A stretch of 64,000 bases of DNA, taken from the NCBI RefSeq assembly GCF_014805685.1, contig NC_060886.1, positions 20,420,608-20,484,607 of the forward strand, written 5' to 3'. How positions within the stretch are numbered: position 1 is the first letter of the stretch; each line of letters begins with the position of its first letter. The position numbers and the translations under genes were made by a program. The notes under the pieces are model-generated. The model was not told the DNA's origin. It made no database searches and was given only the letters and a program-made list of their open reading frames with translations. This stretch comes from Silurus meridionalis. Its lineage: Eukaryota > Chordata > Actinopteri > Siluriformes > Siluridae. Of this stretch, positions 1 to 11,639 are shown piece by piece.

Positions 1-1517
1 TTTCATGTCAACACACACTCACACACATGCACGAACACACACACGCTCACACAATAAGGAGTGAACGGTGCTGTCAACTTGGTTAACATGTTGATAGGCA
101 CACTGGGGGTTAAAACAGAAGTATGTGAGACCACCGCAGCTTTTCCACACATCCTCCTCTCACTGTGTTAAAATAATCAGCCGGGACAACAACCTTAAGA
201 AAAACTGGTACTGAATAAAAAAAAAGTCAAACCTCAAACTAAAAATCTGTCTGAAACACTCCAGTAACATGCTGGATGAGGAGAGCTGATTGAAAAGATT
301 TGTACTATAAATTAAATGAGGCCACTTCTGCCCCAGTCAAATGAAATCTAAGAAAACCGATTATTCATCTTTTACAGCTCCATCAGGCCAAGAATACAAT
401 AAAACTTACAGGAAATGCCATCAACAACATGCATTTTGATAAAAACACACTACAGGAAGAAAAAATCCCTTCGGTGTAATAAATGCATGTGAATATGTAA
501 ATGTAAATTGTTCTCCTGATGGATCCCAAGTGAAAAAGAAAAGTTGAAAACACACTTGAAAGTGTTTTGATTCTGTGGTTAAATGCAAACGCTTTTCGGG
601 TGCGCACTGATTTTTCATCGCTACAAAAAAAAAAAAAATACTCTTCCAGGGAAATAATCTTTTCAAGATAGGCATGCATTACTGGAATGATCCAGATTAG
701 ATTAGAAAACTGATGTGTGCTTAATATTGTCCACAATCACTCGAACAAATTGTGGAAAACAAACATTTCTGAAATTGATTTTAAAATTTGAAACAAAATG
801 TAACTGTTTACACATTACTCATGTCCAATCATGTTAAACAAGTTAGGTCTGACAGCTTCAGAAATAATAACACCAACCTATTTAAAATCAGGTGTATTTA
901 AAGACGGAATGTCCAAAATCGAACATCGGATGTGGATTACAGAAATATACACTATACCGCTGTACTGGGCAGGTTGTAACAAACATGACCGGGCTAAATA
1001 ATGCACGGAGACGAATTCAGCTAACTGTCCGGCAAACTTTCTCACAAACATACACACACTTACAAGACAAGGACCACTAATGCATAAAATGGCCCCTAAA
1101 ATGGCCATGCATGCAATAACATACACAACACACACTTATAAGTAAGTTATATATAGTACCACTATAATTCTAATTCTTTTCTTATTTTGCTCCTGCTCCT
1201 TAAATATACTTTAGGCCTACAGTGTTTATAATAAAAAAAGAACAACAAAAGTAAAATTTGCTGATTGAGCTATATGCAAAAATAATTCAATTGAGTAAAA
1301 AAAAAAAAAAAAAAACCAGGGAACAGAAAAAAGTGAGGAAATACAAAAAGTATATACAGTATACATAAAACAAAGTACTTAGTGACAATGAAATTGAAAT
1401 GAATGATCATTCACAAGATACAAACTGGATTATTATTATTATTAGTACTTATAATAATACTAATACTACTACCACTATTACAACTACTACTACTAAAAAT
1501 AATTATTACATTTTTTG

Positions 1518-1562
<45 letters not shown>

Positions 1563-1799
1563 GTTGTTGTTGTTGTCCATGCAGTCTAATGAGAAAAGAT
1601 TCTCTGCTGTACTAGATAACTCGAAATGGATCTAAAATGGATCTAAAACACGCTTTTTATGCAAGGCACTCAAACAGGTAGGCGATCTGTCACTAAACAC
1701 TAAACACAAATATGATCATCTATGATGATCATCGTCTGCCATGCATTAAGATTAAAGACTACACACAAAGCGCCTGTACGAGGTAGAAGAAAAAAAAAG
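1..1799. other. AT-rich DNA, no gene seen
   Basis: No coding potential is recognisable on either strand. The first 50 bases are an imperfect CA-rich tract and 1296-1315 is a poly-A run. If the promoter at 1800-3115 drives a leftward gene, this stretch would be the beginning of its first intron; that is inference. Confidence 0.5.
1425..1577. repeat. ATT/TTG trinucleotide microsatellite
   Basis: Interrupted ATT and ACT triplets (1425-1500) lead into an uninterrupted ATT tract (about 1519-1562) that switches to TTG triplets (about 1563-1576). Tyrosine-rich and leucine-rich reading frames across it are repeat artefacts. Confidence 0.9.
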
Positions 1800-1817
1800 A
1801 TAGCGAAAGAGACGTAC

Positions 1818-1844
1818 CATCAAGAGCGGTGCTACTGATCATCA
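1818..1844 (-). other. candidate minus-strand exon end with start codon
   Basis: On the minus strand a long pyrimidine-rich run ends in CCCGGCAG (acceptor-like, AG at 1846-1845), followed by 27 nt containing ATG (1842-1840) and eight open codons reading MISSTALD, then the donor-like GTACGT beginning at 1817. It could be a 27-nt microexon, or the end of a first coding exon whose pyrimidine-rich part is 5' UTR. I do not recognise the protein start. Transcript data would decide. Confidence 0.25.
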
Positions 1845-2099
1845 CTGCCGGGATAGAGCAGAGGGAAGTGGGGGAGAGAACAGAGCAGAGCCGCAGGAAT
1901 TCCGAAAGCCGGAGCTTCGTGGGGTTTTTTCAGAGCGGCCACTTTTCCTTCTCTCCGCTATCGGATTTCCCCTTTGCGTGTAACCCGGGGGTGGGCAGAC
2001 GGCCTTTATTTCATCAGGTACTCATTTAACCTACATGCATATATTTAGGGAGGAGAAGGCGCAATAGCTGCAACAATAAAAAAAAAACCTATTGGGGAG

Positions 2100-2102
<3 letters not shown>

Positions 2103-2134
<32 letters not shown>
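2103..2134. repeat. (GA)n microsatellite in CpG-rich region
   Basis: Uninterrupted GA dinucleotide tract of about 32 bases. On the minus strand it is a CT tract of a kind often found in 5' UTRs and core promoters. Confidence 0.9.
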
Positions 2135-2140
<6 letters not shown>

Positions 2141-2679
2141 AGTAAAACCACGCATCAGAGCTCGTGTCAGTTTTCTCCCCGAGCTTCCTCCTGATCAAAC
2201 TCAATGCATGGCGTTTAAACCTGACACTTAAAAAGATATGATCCGGCGCTCTTCTCCTCTCTCATCATGTCGTCGCATAGCTTTTTTGTTGTTGTTGTTA
2301 TTTTTTTTTTTATAAATATCTCACCGTCGCGCTGTGACTGAGCTGTGAACGCAAAAACCCGCTCGTCTCGCACGACAAAACTTTTCAGCGGATGAATACT
2401 TTTACTTCCCTTCGAGCCCAGAAAGTTACTCTGAAACAATTGCAGCCGCACCCCGGAGTGAGGGAGAGGGAGAGGACTTTCCCTTCTCACAGCCGCCAAA
2501 CGCCGCGATGATCAACGCAACTCCACTATCATTCAGAGGCACCGAACTTCGCCCACCCGGGTGCACTTTGGCATTTCGCAACCGCCCCCTTCTAAAAAAA
2601 AACCCGCTATTCTAAAAATGAAAATCAGTCATGTGTTTGGTCCAGTTTTTTTTTTTGTTCATAGTGATATGATGATTGT

Positions 2680-2812
2680 GATGGTGGTGATGATGATGAT
2701 GATGATGCATGGGAGCGATCCTCTCCAGAGAGGCGTGCATTGGCGATAAAGCAGTGAGGCGCTCTTCCGTAGTCCAGCGTTGTTTTTTTTTTGTGTGTGT
2801 GTGTGTGTGTAA
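2680..2812. repeat. GAT trinucleotide and GT dinucleotide tracts
   Basis: A short GAT array (about 2686-2708) and a T-run followed by a GT array (about 2781-2810). Histidine-rich minus-strand frames here are artefacts. Confidence 0.85.
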
Positions 2813-2852
2813 ATGGTCGCTATGCGGCTGAAACGGCAGCATGAAGTCTTAC

Positions 2853-3060
2853 CTGCGTGTGTAACAGGGGAACGGCGGAGGTCAGAGCCACATCGATCCG
2901 ATGGGCTCGCGGACGGACGGCGGCTCGGGCTACGCGCGGGCGCTGGCGATCTGAAACCATTCCAAGTTAGTGAAGGGGAAGAGACTGACCACTGCCTCTG
3001 CCATGTTGGAATTTCAAACCCCAAACAGCTGCGCCGTGCAACAGCACAGCACGCCGCGCA
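2853..3060 (-). other. candidate minus-strand first exon (5' UTR-like)
   Basis: Read on the minus strand, the CpG-rich DNA below the NRF1-type site ends in CACACGCAG followed by GTAAGA, a strong splice donor (exon end 2853, intron from 2852). Within it, an ATG at 3004-3002 in the context AACATGGCA opens a 24-codon frame that stops at TAG (2932-2930), so it looks like a short upstream ORF or a non-coding leader rather than a coding exon. The 5' end is unknown; 3060 is taken as just inside the NRF1-type site. No downstream acceptor exon could be assigned with confidence. Confidence 0.4.
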
Positions 3061-3061
3061 C

Positions 3062-3073
3062 TGCGCATGCGCA
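3062..3073. promoter_or_regulatory. NRF1-type palindrome TGCGCATGCGCA
   Basis: Perfect 12-bp palindrome matching the NRF1 consensus (GCGCATGCGC core). Such sites are typical of CpG-island promoters and lie close to transcription starts. It sits at the edge of the most CpG-dense segment, about 210 bp upstream (minus-strand sense) of the donor at 2853. Confidence 0.6.
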
Positions 3074-3159
3074 CTGCGCTCAGAGCCAAATTCAAAGCTA
3101 GGGCCGCGCGTTGACATGCGTTGAAGCACACACGCAGGGGAGGCTCACTCATTCATTAC

Positions 3160-3210
3160 TCCCTCAATCTCTCTCTCTCTCTCTCTCTCTCACACTCATT
3201 CATTACTCCT

Positions 3211-3274
<64 letters not shown>

Positions 3275-4870
3275 CTCATTCCCTTACTCCTCAATCTCTC
3301 TCCTCTCACACTCATTCCTTACTCCCTCAATCTCTCTCACACACTCATTCATTACTCCCTCAATCTCTCTCTCTCTCTCACACACACACACTCATTCCTT
3401 ACTCCCTCAATCTCTCTCCTCTCACACTCATTCCCTTACTCCTCAATCTCTCTCACAAACTCATTCATTACACCTCAATCTCTCTCTTTCACACTCATTC
3501 CCTTAATCCCTCAATGTCGTTCTCTCACACTCATTCCATTACTCCCTCAATCTCTCACACTCATTCCATTACTCCCTTGATCTCTTTCTCTCTCACACTC
3601 ATTCCTTTACTCCCTCCATCTCTCTTTCACACTCACTCCCTTACTCCCTCAATCTCTTTCTTTCTCGCACCCATCATTACTCCCTTAATCACTCTCTCAC
3701 ACTCATTCCTTTACTCCCTTAATCCCTTACCCTCATTTCCTTACTCCTCGATCTCTTTCTCTCTCTCACTCATTCATTACTCCCCAATCTCTCTCTCACT
3801 CATTCTCTTACTTCCTCAATCTCTTTCTCTCACACTCATTCCTTTACTCCCTCAATCTCTCTTTCACACTCATTCCCTTACTCCTCCATCTCCCTTTCAC
3901 ACTCATTCCCTTACTCCTCAATCTCTTTCTCTCGCACCCATCATTACTTCCTCAATCTCTCTTCACACTCATTCCCTTACTCCTCCATCTCTCTCTCACT
4001 CATTTCCTTACTCCTCGATCTCTTTCTCTCTCTTACTCATTCATTACTTCCCCAATCTCTCTCCTCATTCTCTTACTTCCTCAATCTCTTTCTCTCACAC
4101 TCATTCCTTTACTCCTCAATCTCTCTTTCACACTCATTCCCTTACTCCCTCCATCTCTCTTTCACACTCATTCCTTACTCCCTCAATCTCTTTCTCTCAC
4201 ACCCATCATTACTCCCTCAATCTCTCACACTCATTCTTTTACTCCTTAATCCCTTACCCTCTCTCACTCATTCCCTTAATATGTCTCATTCATTCCTTCC
4301 TCTCTCACTCATTCACTCATTCCTTATTCTCTCAATCATCCTCTCACTCACTCATTCACAAATATCTCTTAGTCTCTCCCTCACTCACTTATTGCTTACA
4401 CATTCCTCTTACTCGCTCACTCATTCCCTCATTCTCTTACTCAATCCCTCACTCACATGTTCCCTTACTTTCTCACTCATTTCTTCACTCTCTAACACAC
4501 TCATTCCATTATTCACTCCCTCCCTCTATCAATCATTCCCTTACTCACGCTTTCATTTCCAATACTCTCTCACTCACACATGCTTATTACTCTCTCTTTC
4601 TTTTATTACCTCATTCACTCATTCCTTTATTCTCTCACTCACTCCCTCACTTACTCATTTCCTCAGTCTCTCAGTCATTCCCCTTACTCTTGCACTAATT
4701 CCCTTATTCACATATTTCCCTTATTCTCTCACCCACACATTCCCCTTACTTTTTTCACTACCGTTCTTCCTTACTTACACATTTCCCATACTCTTTCACA
4801 CATTCCTCTTTTTTCTCTCACTCACACATTGCTTAATCTCTTACCCATTCCCTCACTCTCTCATTCCCTT
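3160..4870. repeat. pyrimidine-rich minisatellite array, about 1.7 kb
   Basis: Tandem, imperfect units of roughly 30-35 bases, built from CTCACACTCATTCC, TTACTCCCTCAAT and a CT run, repeat dozens of times. Long CT microsatellite tracts sit inside the first part (about 3170-3290), and units decay in the second part (after about 4260). The plus strand is almost devoid of G (about 20 in 1.7 kb). A 525-codon open frame runs through 3121-4698 only because TC-rich triplets rarely make stops; its Ser/Leu/His/Thr/Pro composition shows that it is not a protein gene. Confidence 0.9.
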
Positions 4871-6418
4871 ACTCACTGATACAGCAAAAACAATTTTATC
4901 TTTCTGTATTAGTCATCTGTAATTAACTGCCAGTAGCAGAATTTTTGAAATGTTTCCAACCGAGATGTGAAGTGGGTGTACATTTGCCAAAAAAAAAAAA
5001 AAAAAGTCCAAGCCTAAAATGGCAAAATATTAAGATTATAATGGTCTCACAAACAAATCAATGGTCCGGAAAACAGCAAGAATTAAACAGAAGTACTTAC
5101 ATTAGCACACAAAAAAAATCTCTGCTTTCCTGCTATATAACCTCCCCAACAAAGCTTAAGACTTTTGGTATTCTTAGTCTGTGACCTAGTGAACCAGCAT
5201 CAGGATGTATTTATTGACGGCAATTCTGTACGTTACTCTGGCTAAGGGTATCTGCTAAATGGCATAAAAGTAAATAGAAATGTGAAATATAAACAAATAC
5301 TCTAGATCTTTCTCTGCTCTGCCAGTCCTTGTTTCATGTAATTAGACCCTTTCTGGTTTGCATCAGGTATGGTCTTTAACCAAACAATCACTAAAATCCC
5401 AAACTATGTTTTTGGAAAATTTTGTGTGTTAATATTATAACAAACATTTTAATCATTGTATTTATTTTTTATACAAAATAGAAAAATGTTTCATTTATTT
5501 TAAGTTATTTTTTAATAGGCAGAAGGATGTTTTTTGAATCACTACAAAAAACAATTATATATACAAATATTTGAAAAATGAAGGTTGCAGCTGTATTTCT
5601 ACACAATCTAAAGAAATACACCAATGGTCCATACCATTACCAAGTAATGAAAACAATATGCAGGTCAAGTAAGCAAGGCCATGTAAATGTATTATAAAGC
5701 ACATTTCATACACAAAGCAATTCACTGTTCCTTAGTATTATTGGTAAAACCAGTGTTTGCCATGTCTGTGTGATAAAAGCAGATCACAATTATTATTCAA
5801 AAGTTCTTTCACCAAGGTCAAGAAATTGTCTCATATGTGTTGTCATAATTGTCACAGAAAATATCTATGAGAATGATAGGCCAACACACTGACAGAAAAA
5901 CTTCCATGCAATAGCTAATGTTGAAAATGAGGTTTAACCTGAGAACACCTCATGTGACTACTCATTAGCCTTTGCTGATCATCCAGTTATTTATTTTAAA
6001 GCATATTATCCCTTAATTATCCCTTTGAATTATTTAGTAACTGCTATAAAAATCAATATTAAAACGTCTGTGGTTAAGAGTAAGAAATAAAAAGTCTAGA
6101 CCTACCAGTGGGTCATGGGAGTTTAAAAGATATACTTAATCTAATGTAGAATAGGGGACGTGTGAAAAAGCTGTTGGAGAAAATAAAAGCCTGTAGCAAC
6201 ACTGATCTGTGGATCAAAAGCAGTTTAGTTGTCTGTGTTTGTGATTGCTATTCTCACAAAGAATCACCAGAGATTACTAAAACCTTCTTTCCTTTTAAAT
6301 GTAATCGGTGGACCTACCAGTAATAAGTACAGTATATCACTCGTACTTGACATCAAATCGAAATATCTTAATGCTGTTTTGAAAGGCGTGGATTAAACCT
6401 CATATATCGTAGATCCAC
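4871..6418. other. AT-rich DNA, no gene seen
   Basis: Frequent stops on both strands and no recognisable domain. Apart from the SINE tail near 5.2 kb, only homopolymer runs (A-run at about 4990-5005) stand out. Confidence 0.5.
5195..5278 (+). repeat. SINE 3' tail fragment
   Basis: The stretch around 5227-5275 reads GTACGTTACTCTGGCTAAGG, then TATCTGCTAAATGGC. It closely matches the widespread teleost SINE tail in which a CTCTGGATAAGGG-like block is followed by a GTCTGCTAAATG-like block. Only the 3' portion is visible; the tRNA-like head is missing or too diverged. Confidence 0.55.
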
Positions 6419-6775
6419 TTATCTGTCTTTCTCTTCGTGTAGAGGTTTATCCTTTACCTCAACTCGGATAAATAAACCTGGGTTTGGGAAGGCGAGTTTA
6501 TATGCATTGGTAAAGAGTGTCACACGTTCCCAAATGCCTCGGATGCTCTGTGTGTGCAGGCCTTGGAGTGATGCATTGATCTGGCCCTGAGTACTGCCCC
6601 CCATGAGCTCAGTAGCCATTTCCAGTTCAGTCTTTAATCCCAGAGAGGATTCCTGGTGCCCACCTCCAGTCCTTCCAGGCCTCTCTAACAAATTAAGTCC
6701 CTCCTCAATCCAAGGTAGTAATCTTTGAGTCACTGTCAAGCTACTGAATCTTTGACTGCTAAAGCTAATTTTGAT
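6419..6775 (-). other. unrecognised open frame, about 115 codons
   Basis: A minus-strand frame with no ATG near its upstream end stays open from about 6775 to a stop at 6419. It includes segments such as LLPWIEEGLNLLERPG, TELEMATELMGG and SIRGIWERVTLF. Composition is ordinary and not repeat-driven, so it could be a fossil of a retroelement gag-like gene, a host exon or chance. No domain, signal peptide or clear splice sites were recognised, and the surrounding DNA is AT-rich. Confidence 0.2.
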
Positions 6776-7018
6776 TTAGCTAAGTTCTATTTGAATTACA
6801 TTTTTAGGAGAGATGAGTGTTCAGTGTGTTGGAACAAGGTTGATGTCAGGAATAGAACAGAACATATATGGCAGGATACTTAAATTATATTATGAAATTT
6901 AGTGGAGTGGAGCAAGAGAAGGAAAAGGAGAAAGAGGCTAATGGAGAAAGAAAGAAATGTACAGTTAGGCATCTAAAGAAAGACAGAACAAAAAAAGGAT
7001 ATAACAAATAGGCAGAGG

Positions 7019-7021
<3 letters not shown>

Positions 7022-7061
<40 letters not shown>
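7022..7061. repeat. (GA)n microsatellite
   Basis: Uninterrupted GA tract of about 40 bases within a purine-rich stretch (about 6900-7075). Confidence 0.95.
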
Positions 7062-7067
<6 letters not shown>

Positions 7068-7075
7068 GACAGGCA

Positions 7076-7410
7076 CTATGGTAGATGCAATCAGGACAGT
7101 TATTAATCTCCAGGTTGAAGTGTTGGCAGTGGAGGAAAATGCTGCTCATCAGCGCTGGAATTGCTGTACCTGTGCAGTGTTGGAGAAATGCAGGCGCGGA
7201 CGGCTGTCTGCTGCCTCCAACCATCACTCTGAGGACGAGAGGTCAGCAAGAAAACAACCGCTGTGGAGTGGAGCCTGAACCTCCGCCATTGTCTCACAGC
7301 CACATATGAGAAAGTTCTCCCTGCGCCTTTTGTCCTTGTGTCAGCAGGCAGGACATTCTAAATTATTTTGCTCAGCTGCCTCCCTGAACTCTTGCTACGG
7401 CACGTCAACA
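7076..7410. promoter_or_regulatory. candidate conserved non-coding island
   Basis: A 330-bp segment with balanced base composition and several CpGs, standing out from AT-rich surroundings and flanked by GA and CA microsatellites. Frames are open for only 60-70 codons and match nothing I recognise. Interpretation as a regulatory element is inference from composition only. Confidence 0.25.
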
Positions 7411-7423
7411 CACACATCATCCA

Positions 7424-7424
<1 letters not shown>

Positions 7425-7481
<57 letters not shown>
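7425..7481. repeat. (AC)n microsatellite
   Basis: About 28 uninterrupted AC units. Confidence 0.97.
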
Positions 7482-7484
<3 letters not shown>

Positions 7485-9939
7485 ATATTCCGGCACAGTG
7501 TACGTGTGTGTATGTCTTTGTGCTTATACACTCTATCTTATCGTCCAGCTCAAACCTTCACTTATACCCATGCACACAGCTTATGTTGATGCATGCAGTT
7601 ATTCCTTTTGTCCACTTCACTGAAATATTTGTAGCAACCCTCCCACCCCACCTAAAAAATATATATAAAAAACTGGCTGTTGCTATTTTACAATAATTTT
7701 TAAAGTAGCAAATTTGAACTAATCTGATATAACTAGTTATAAAATCTTTATACATATGATTAGCCACATGACCCTCATTCAGCACAACATATGGAAATCA
7801 TACACCTAAAACATAGAACATTAAACACTAACTGTTTGCTCTTCACTCCCATCACAGGCTGTAAAGTCATGATTAAGAATGGAGTTTATCTAAATGGATT
7901 TTAACTGATTAACCAGTAAAGCAGTAATGACTGGAGCTGTGTACATTCTGCATCAGGCTCTAATTTAATAGGAATGTGTTGCCATGGTTGTTCCCTGAGC
8001 CACACACCCCACCCCCCAAGCCGAAACTGTCCGTTTCCTCAGGAACAAGGTTAGGAGTTTATCCAGTCATGTGACATGATGTTTTTTAACCTTCTGCCTG
8101 CAGACTCTTCTGTCATCACCCATCACTTCATCCGGGGTTTTTTTTCTGCAGTGGTAAACACATGCTTTGGATAAAAAACTAAGCAATGTCTAACACTTAA
8201 GATCAGTGGGCCATGAAGGGAATAAATCTTCTTCATTGAGAACGTCCCTTGAATTTTCTTTTATAAAAAAAATCTTACGAATAAACCATAGCATTACACT
8301 ATACGTAATACTACTAAAGTATTCTTAGTGTTATTATGTGTACTGTATAATTAAAGCGGTTGCAGTTGCAGTAGTATAATATACCATTAGATAAATATCT
8401 GCTGCTTCTGTCCAGTATCACAGTCTGATGGCAAAACCAAACACACCGTAGTGCAAATCATGAGAAGATCCTATGAGAATACAATCTAAGAGCATCTATT
8501 TCAAAGATCTTTATATTTAACAGTGCAAGTTTAATTCTGTTTATATGAAATGTTAGAGTCATGGATTATATAAAACTATGTTGTTTGAGGTGAGAGACAA
8601 TATCAGTAAAAAATAAAATACAATAAATAATCTTTACATGCATCTGGATCAATGTCATTGTTTTGGATTGTTCTAATGTTCATAAAGCTTAGCCATGTAG
8701 GCATCTTTTTAAAAATCAAATTTTTGGTTGAAGGGAACAAAAAATGTCTATGTGATATTCCTTAGCTGCTTTAAGTCTAATTAATAGAATGCGAATCATG
8801 GGTTATTAATTACCCATGGAGAGAAATTTGAATGCATGTGTTTTTACTTATAATATGTGCTAGTAAGACATACTTGGAGTGTGTATTCAAAGCTGCTGTT
8901 CCTGCCCAGCTCTTTAACAGTTTTGAAATATAGTACATACTTATCTTGATAGTATGTTTATTAGTGTTATTCAGAAGATCTTTAATAGCGAGTATGTACT
9001 TAGCTATGTAGCTTGTATAATTTGTTACAATTTTGTTGCACCAATACATAACTAGCAGCCAAATTAGAGCTGAAATAAGCCCAACTTTGTGTCTTGTGTC
9101 TTTGTGTCTTTGTCTTTGGCAAAGTGCATAATTTGCAAAAATTCAGATCACTTTGAAAGTTTTTCTGTATTTAGTCAAATTTAGCCAGTGTTGCATGTAG
9201 TAAATAAGGTCACCATAGAAACTGAATCAACTAAAACATATATGCATGCCAATATTAACCACTTAACTTTATCAATTTATTTAATAAAAAGTCAGATTAA
9301 CAAATTAGACTACTTTGGTTCTATTTATGTCACTTTAGGCTATTGAGTTCTTAAAATAACTGCTGGTATATTTAGAAATTAGTTTGTTTTACTTATGAAA
9401 AGATTTGTTTGATCAGATATATATGTGTAGTTGTTAGCTGTAGTCTGTAGTCTAGTTATATATTTATGCTTTTTCTATTAAGATGAAGTTTTTTTTACAC
9501 ATTACTCATTCTGCAAATAAAATATTAATCTATTGGTCTCCAGGGTAACATCCAGTTCCATATCATTTAAATTGTGTTGTGAGTAATTGGAGACTGTGTA
9601 GCTGTTGCTTGTGCAAGAGGCAAAACACAGTCAACATTTTGTACTCTAAATAATCAAACGATTTTGCACCGCTGATGTTCTGACATGTCTAACACAAGAG
9701 CAATCCACCAAGATCCATTATTAGAAATAATAATAATTAAAAAAAAAATGCTGTTAGTGGAATTTCACAAGGGGGACACTGCAGCCACTCAGAGTCTGGA
9801 TGTAAGACTTAGCCTTTGCTAAAGAACAGGCTTAAAGGGGGCATAAAATGTAAGCAGCAAAAAAGGAGATGTGGGGGGGCAAGAGAAAAATGAAAGGTTT
9901 GGTTTCACATTGTATGATGATATGTAGCTGAATCCCTTT
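7482..9939. other. AT-rich DNA, no gene seen
   Basis: No recognisable exon or mobile element. Two motif-level items occur. GTTGCCATGGTTG near 7978 resembles an RFX X-box with one good half-site. A near-perfect 22-bp palindrome at 8797-8818 (arms CATGGGT/ACCCATG around an ATTAAT core) also stands out. Confidence 0.5.
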
Positions 9940-10440
9940 ATGGTCTCAGGCTAACATCCTAATGGGGACAAGCTCGAAGTGAATAGAGCCCACCGAGGAT
10001 AAGCTACTAAATCTTGCAATAAAAGCAATGTGATTTACAGTAAATTCCAGCCGGCTGACAGCAGCAGAGCTGAAGGCATAAACAGGCCTTTCAGCAAAGC
10101 TCCTTCTCTCGCCTCTCACTGCTGAGAACAACAATCGTGCAGCCGGGCTGCCTGGCTCACCAGCAATGACTTTGATAAATAACCAGGAAGTCCCACTGTT
10201 GGCTTAAAACTAGAAGTTGTTCAGTTGCAATTCTGCATTTGTCCTCCTTTAATGGGTATGGAAGTGGCTTTAGCTGTAATCTGGCAGTGATTGATTAGGT
10301 CTCACTATAGCTCCCACTCTCTCCTCCTCGCTCCACTCACTGGGCTTGCCGCTTGGCCACAGCTGGGCTCCTGGCTGTATTAGGGCCCTGCATGGCTTAT
10401 TTACCTGCAATACAAACACAGTTAATTCCACCTGGGTGGA
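9940..10440. promoter_or_regulatory. candidate conserved non-coding island
   Basis: About 500 bp of non-repetitive, GC-balanced DNA containing homeodomain-like and GATA/SOX-like short motifs, for example TGATTGATTAGG near 10289 and TAATGGG near 10251, between long AT-rich stretches. No open frame longer than about 60 codons. It reads like vertebrate enhancer-type DNA rather than an exon, but this is judged by eye only. Confidence 0.35.
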
Positions 10441-11639
10441 TATACACAGTGGTGAACATCTGTGAATGAACTAGAAGTGACATGGTTGTGTTGGTGCTGA
10501 AGACATCTAGAGAGGGCATTAAAAATGCGTGGATTCATAAAGCTGGCAGCGGTTTGGCGAGGGAGAGTGTATGCTTTCTACTCAGCCCACACACAAACTC
10601 AGAAGAGATATTAAACCTGTCCACAGGCATTGTGCTTTGGTTCAGCACTACATCATTTTCTTTTTCTTGAGAGTTAAAATGAACACAGCTTGGATTAGCA
10701 TTAACTCACTAGAACAGATTAAATATTTTCTACAATGCTTCAACACTTAAAGGGAGAAGTGGTGACTTGGGCATTCAAGCGTGAATCTGTAATGCATTCT
10801 TTGCCAACAGTTTGTGTAAACACCCATCAGAGAATGTTCTTTCTAGCATCAGTGGGTTCCAGGTGTGTAACCCAATTTGTGAAGGCATCAATACAAAATG
10901 TACAGAACAGTTCATAATGCGTACCTGTGGGGGTGTGAGTGCTAATTATATTTTATTAATAGTAATGAGCCAATCGGCATTGTATAACTTGCTGTCTGTC
11001 AATGCTTTTCATTTAAACCCTGTCTAATTTCTAAAACGGAATTTATAAATGACAGAAAATGATGTGGTGAGATAATTTACTTGCACATATTTTCAATTTA
11101 TATGGTTGGAAAATTGCATACTACTCTCAATCGCAAAATTTAAACCAAATAAGAGTTTTTAGACCCAGACTTGGTACTAACAAGAAGATTTGCTATAAAG
11201 CAGTCCTGTGGGTGAAGTGTGGATCAAATGTTTAAATAATAAAACCAATGTAAATGAACATAACACTGTAATAAATATAACATTTGCCAATGAAACCTGT
11301 ACCCTCTGGACACATTATTAAACACTACACTACACTCATCATAAGTCAAATTTAAGCAGCACAGAGCGATGGCCATGAAGAAATGATGTCATAATAAAAT
11401 GTCAGTGTTTATTCTGAATGAGGCACAGAAGGTTGGAAATGCAATTTAGACAGAAAGCAGGATATCGATTCTGTTTTACCAGCAGATCCATTTTTATTTA
11501 ATATTAAATAAGAATGTGTGGACACGAAAGCTACAAGTTGTTTCCAGTTGATCATCAAACATCATCTCAGAAATCATAATCGGTGCGGACAGGCTATCCT
11601 TTAATCAAGTATTTAAATCAGGCTTGGGTCGAAACACAA
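10441..11639. other. no gene seen
   Basis: Unique-looking AT-rich sequence without recognisable coding exons, mobile elements or long simple repeats. Confidence 0.45.

Larger units (their letters stand above)
1800..3115. promoter_or_regulatory. CpG-rich promoter-like region
   Basis: This is the only extended CpG-rich stretch in the window; CG dinucleotides are frequent around 1900-2000, 2240-2380, 2480-2560 and especially 2820-3110, whereas the flanks are AT-rich and CpG-poor. It contains a perfect NRF1-type palindrome at 3062-3073 and minus-strand splice-donor-like sites at 2853/2852 and 1818/1817, plus a weaker plus-strand donor-like site after 2017. Together these suggest a transcription start region, most likely for a gene read leftward on the minus strand and possibly bidirectional. 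The gene itself cannot be named because no recognisable coding exon is present. Confidence 0.55.

Noticed and set aside
3121..4698. 525-codon open frame
   Set aside because: It lies entirely in a tandem TC-rich minisatellite; the Ser/Leu/His/Thr/Pro repeats follow from the repeat unit, and adjacent frames are also open.
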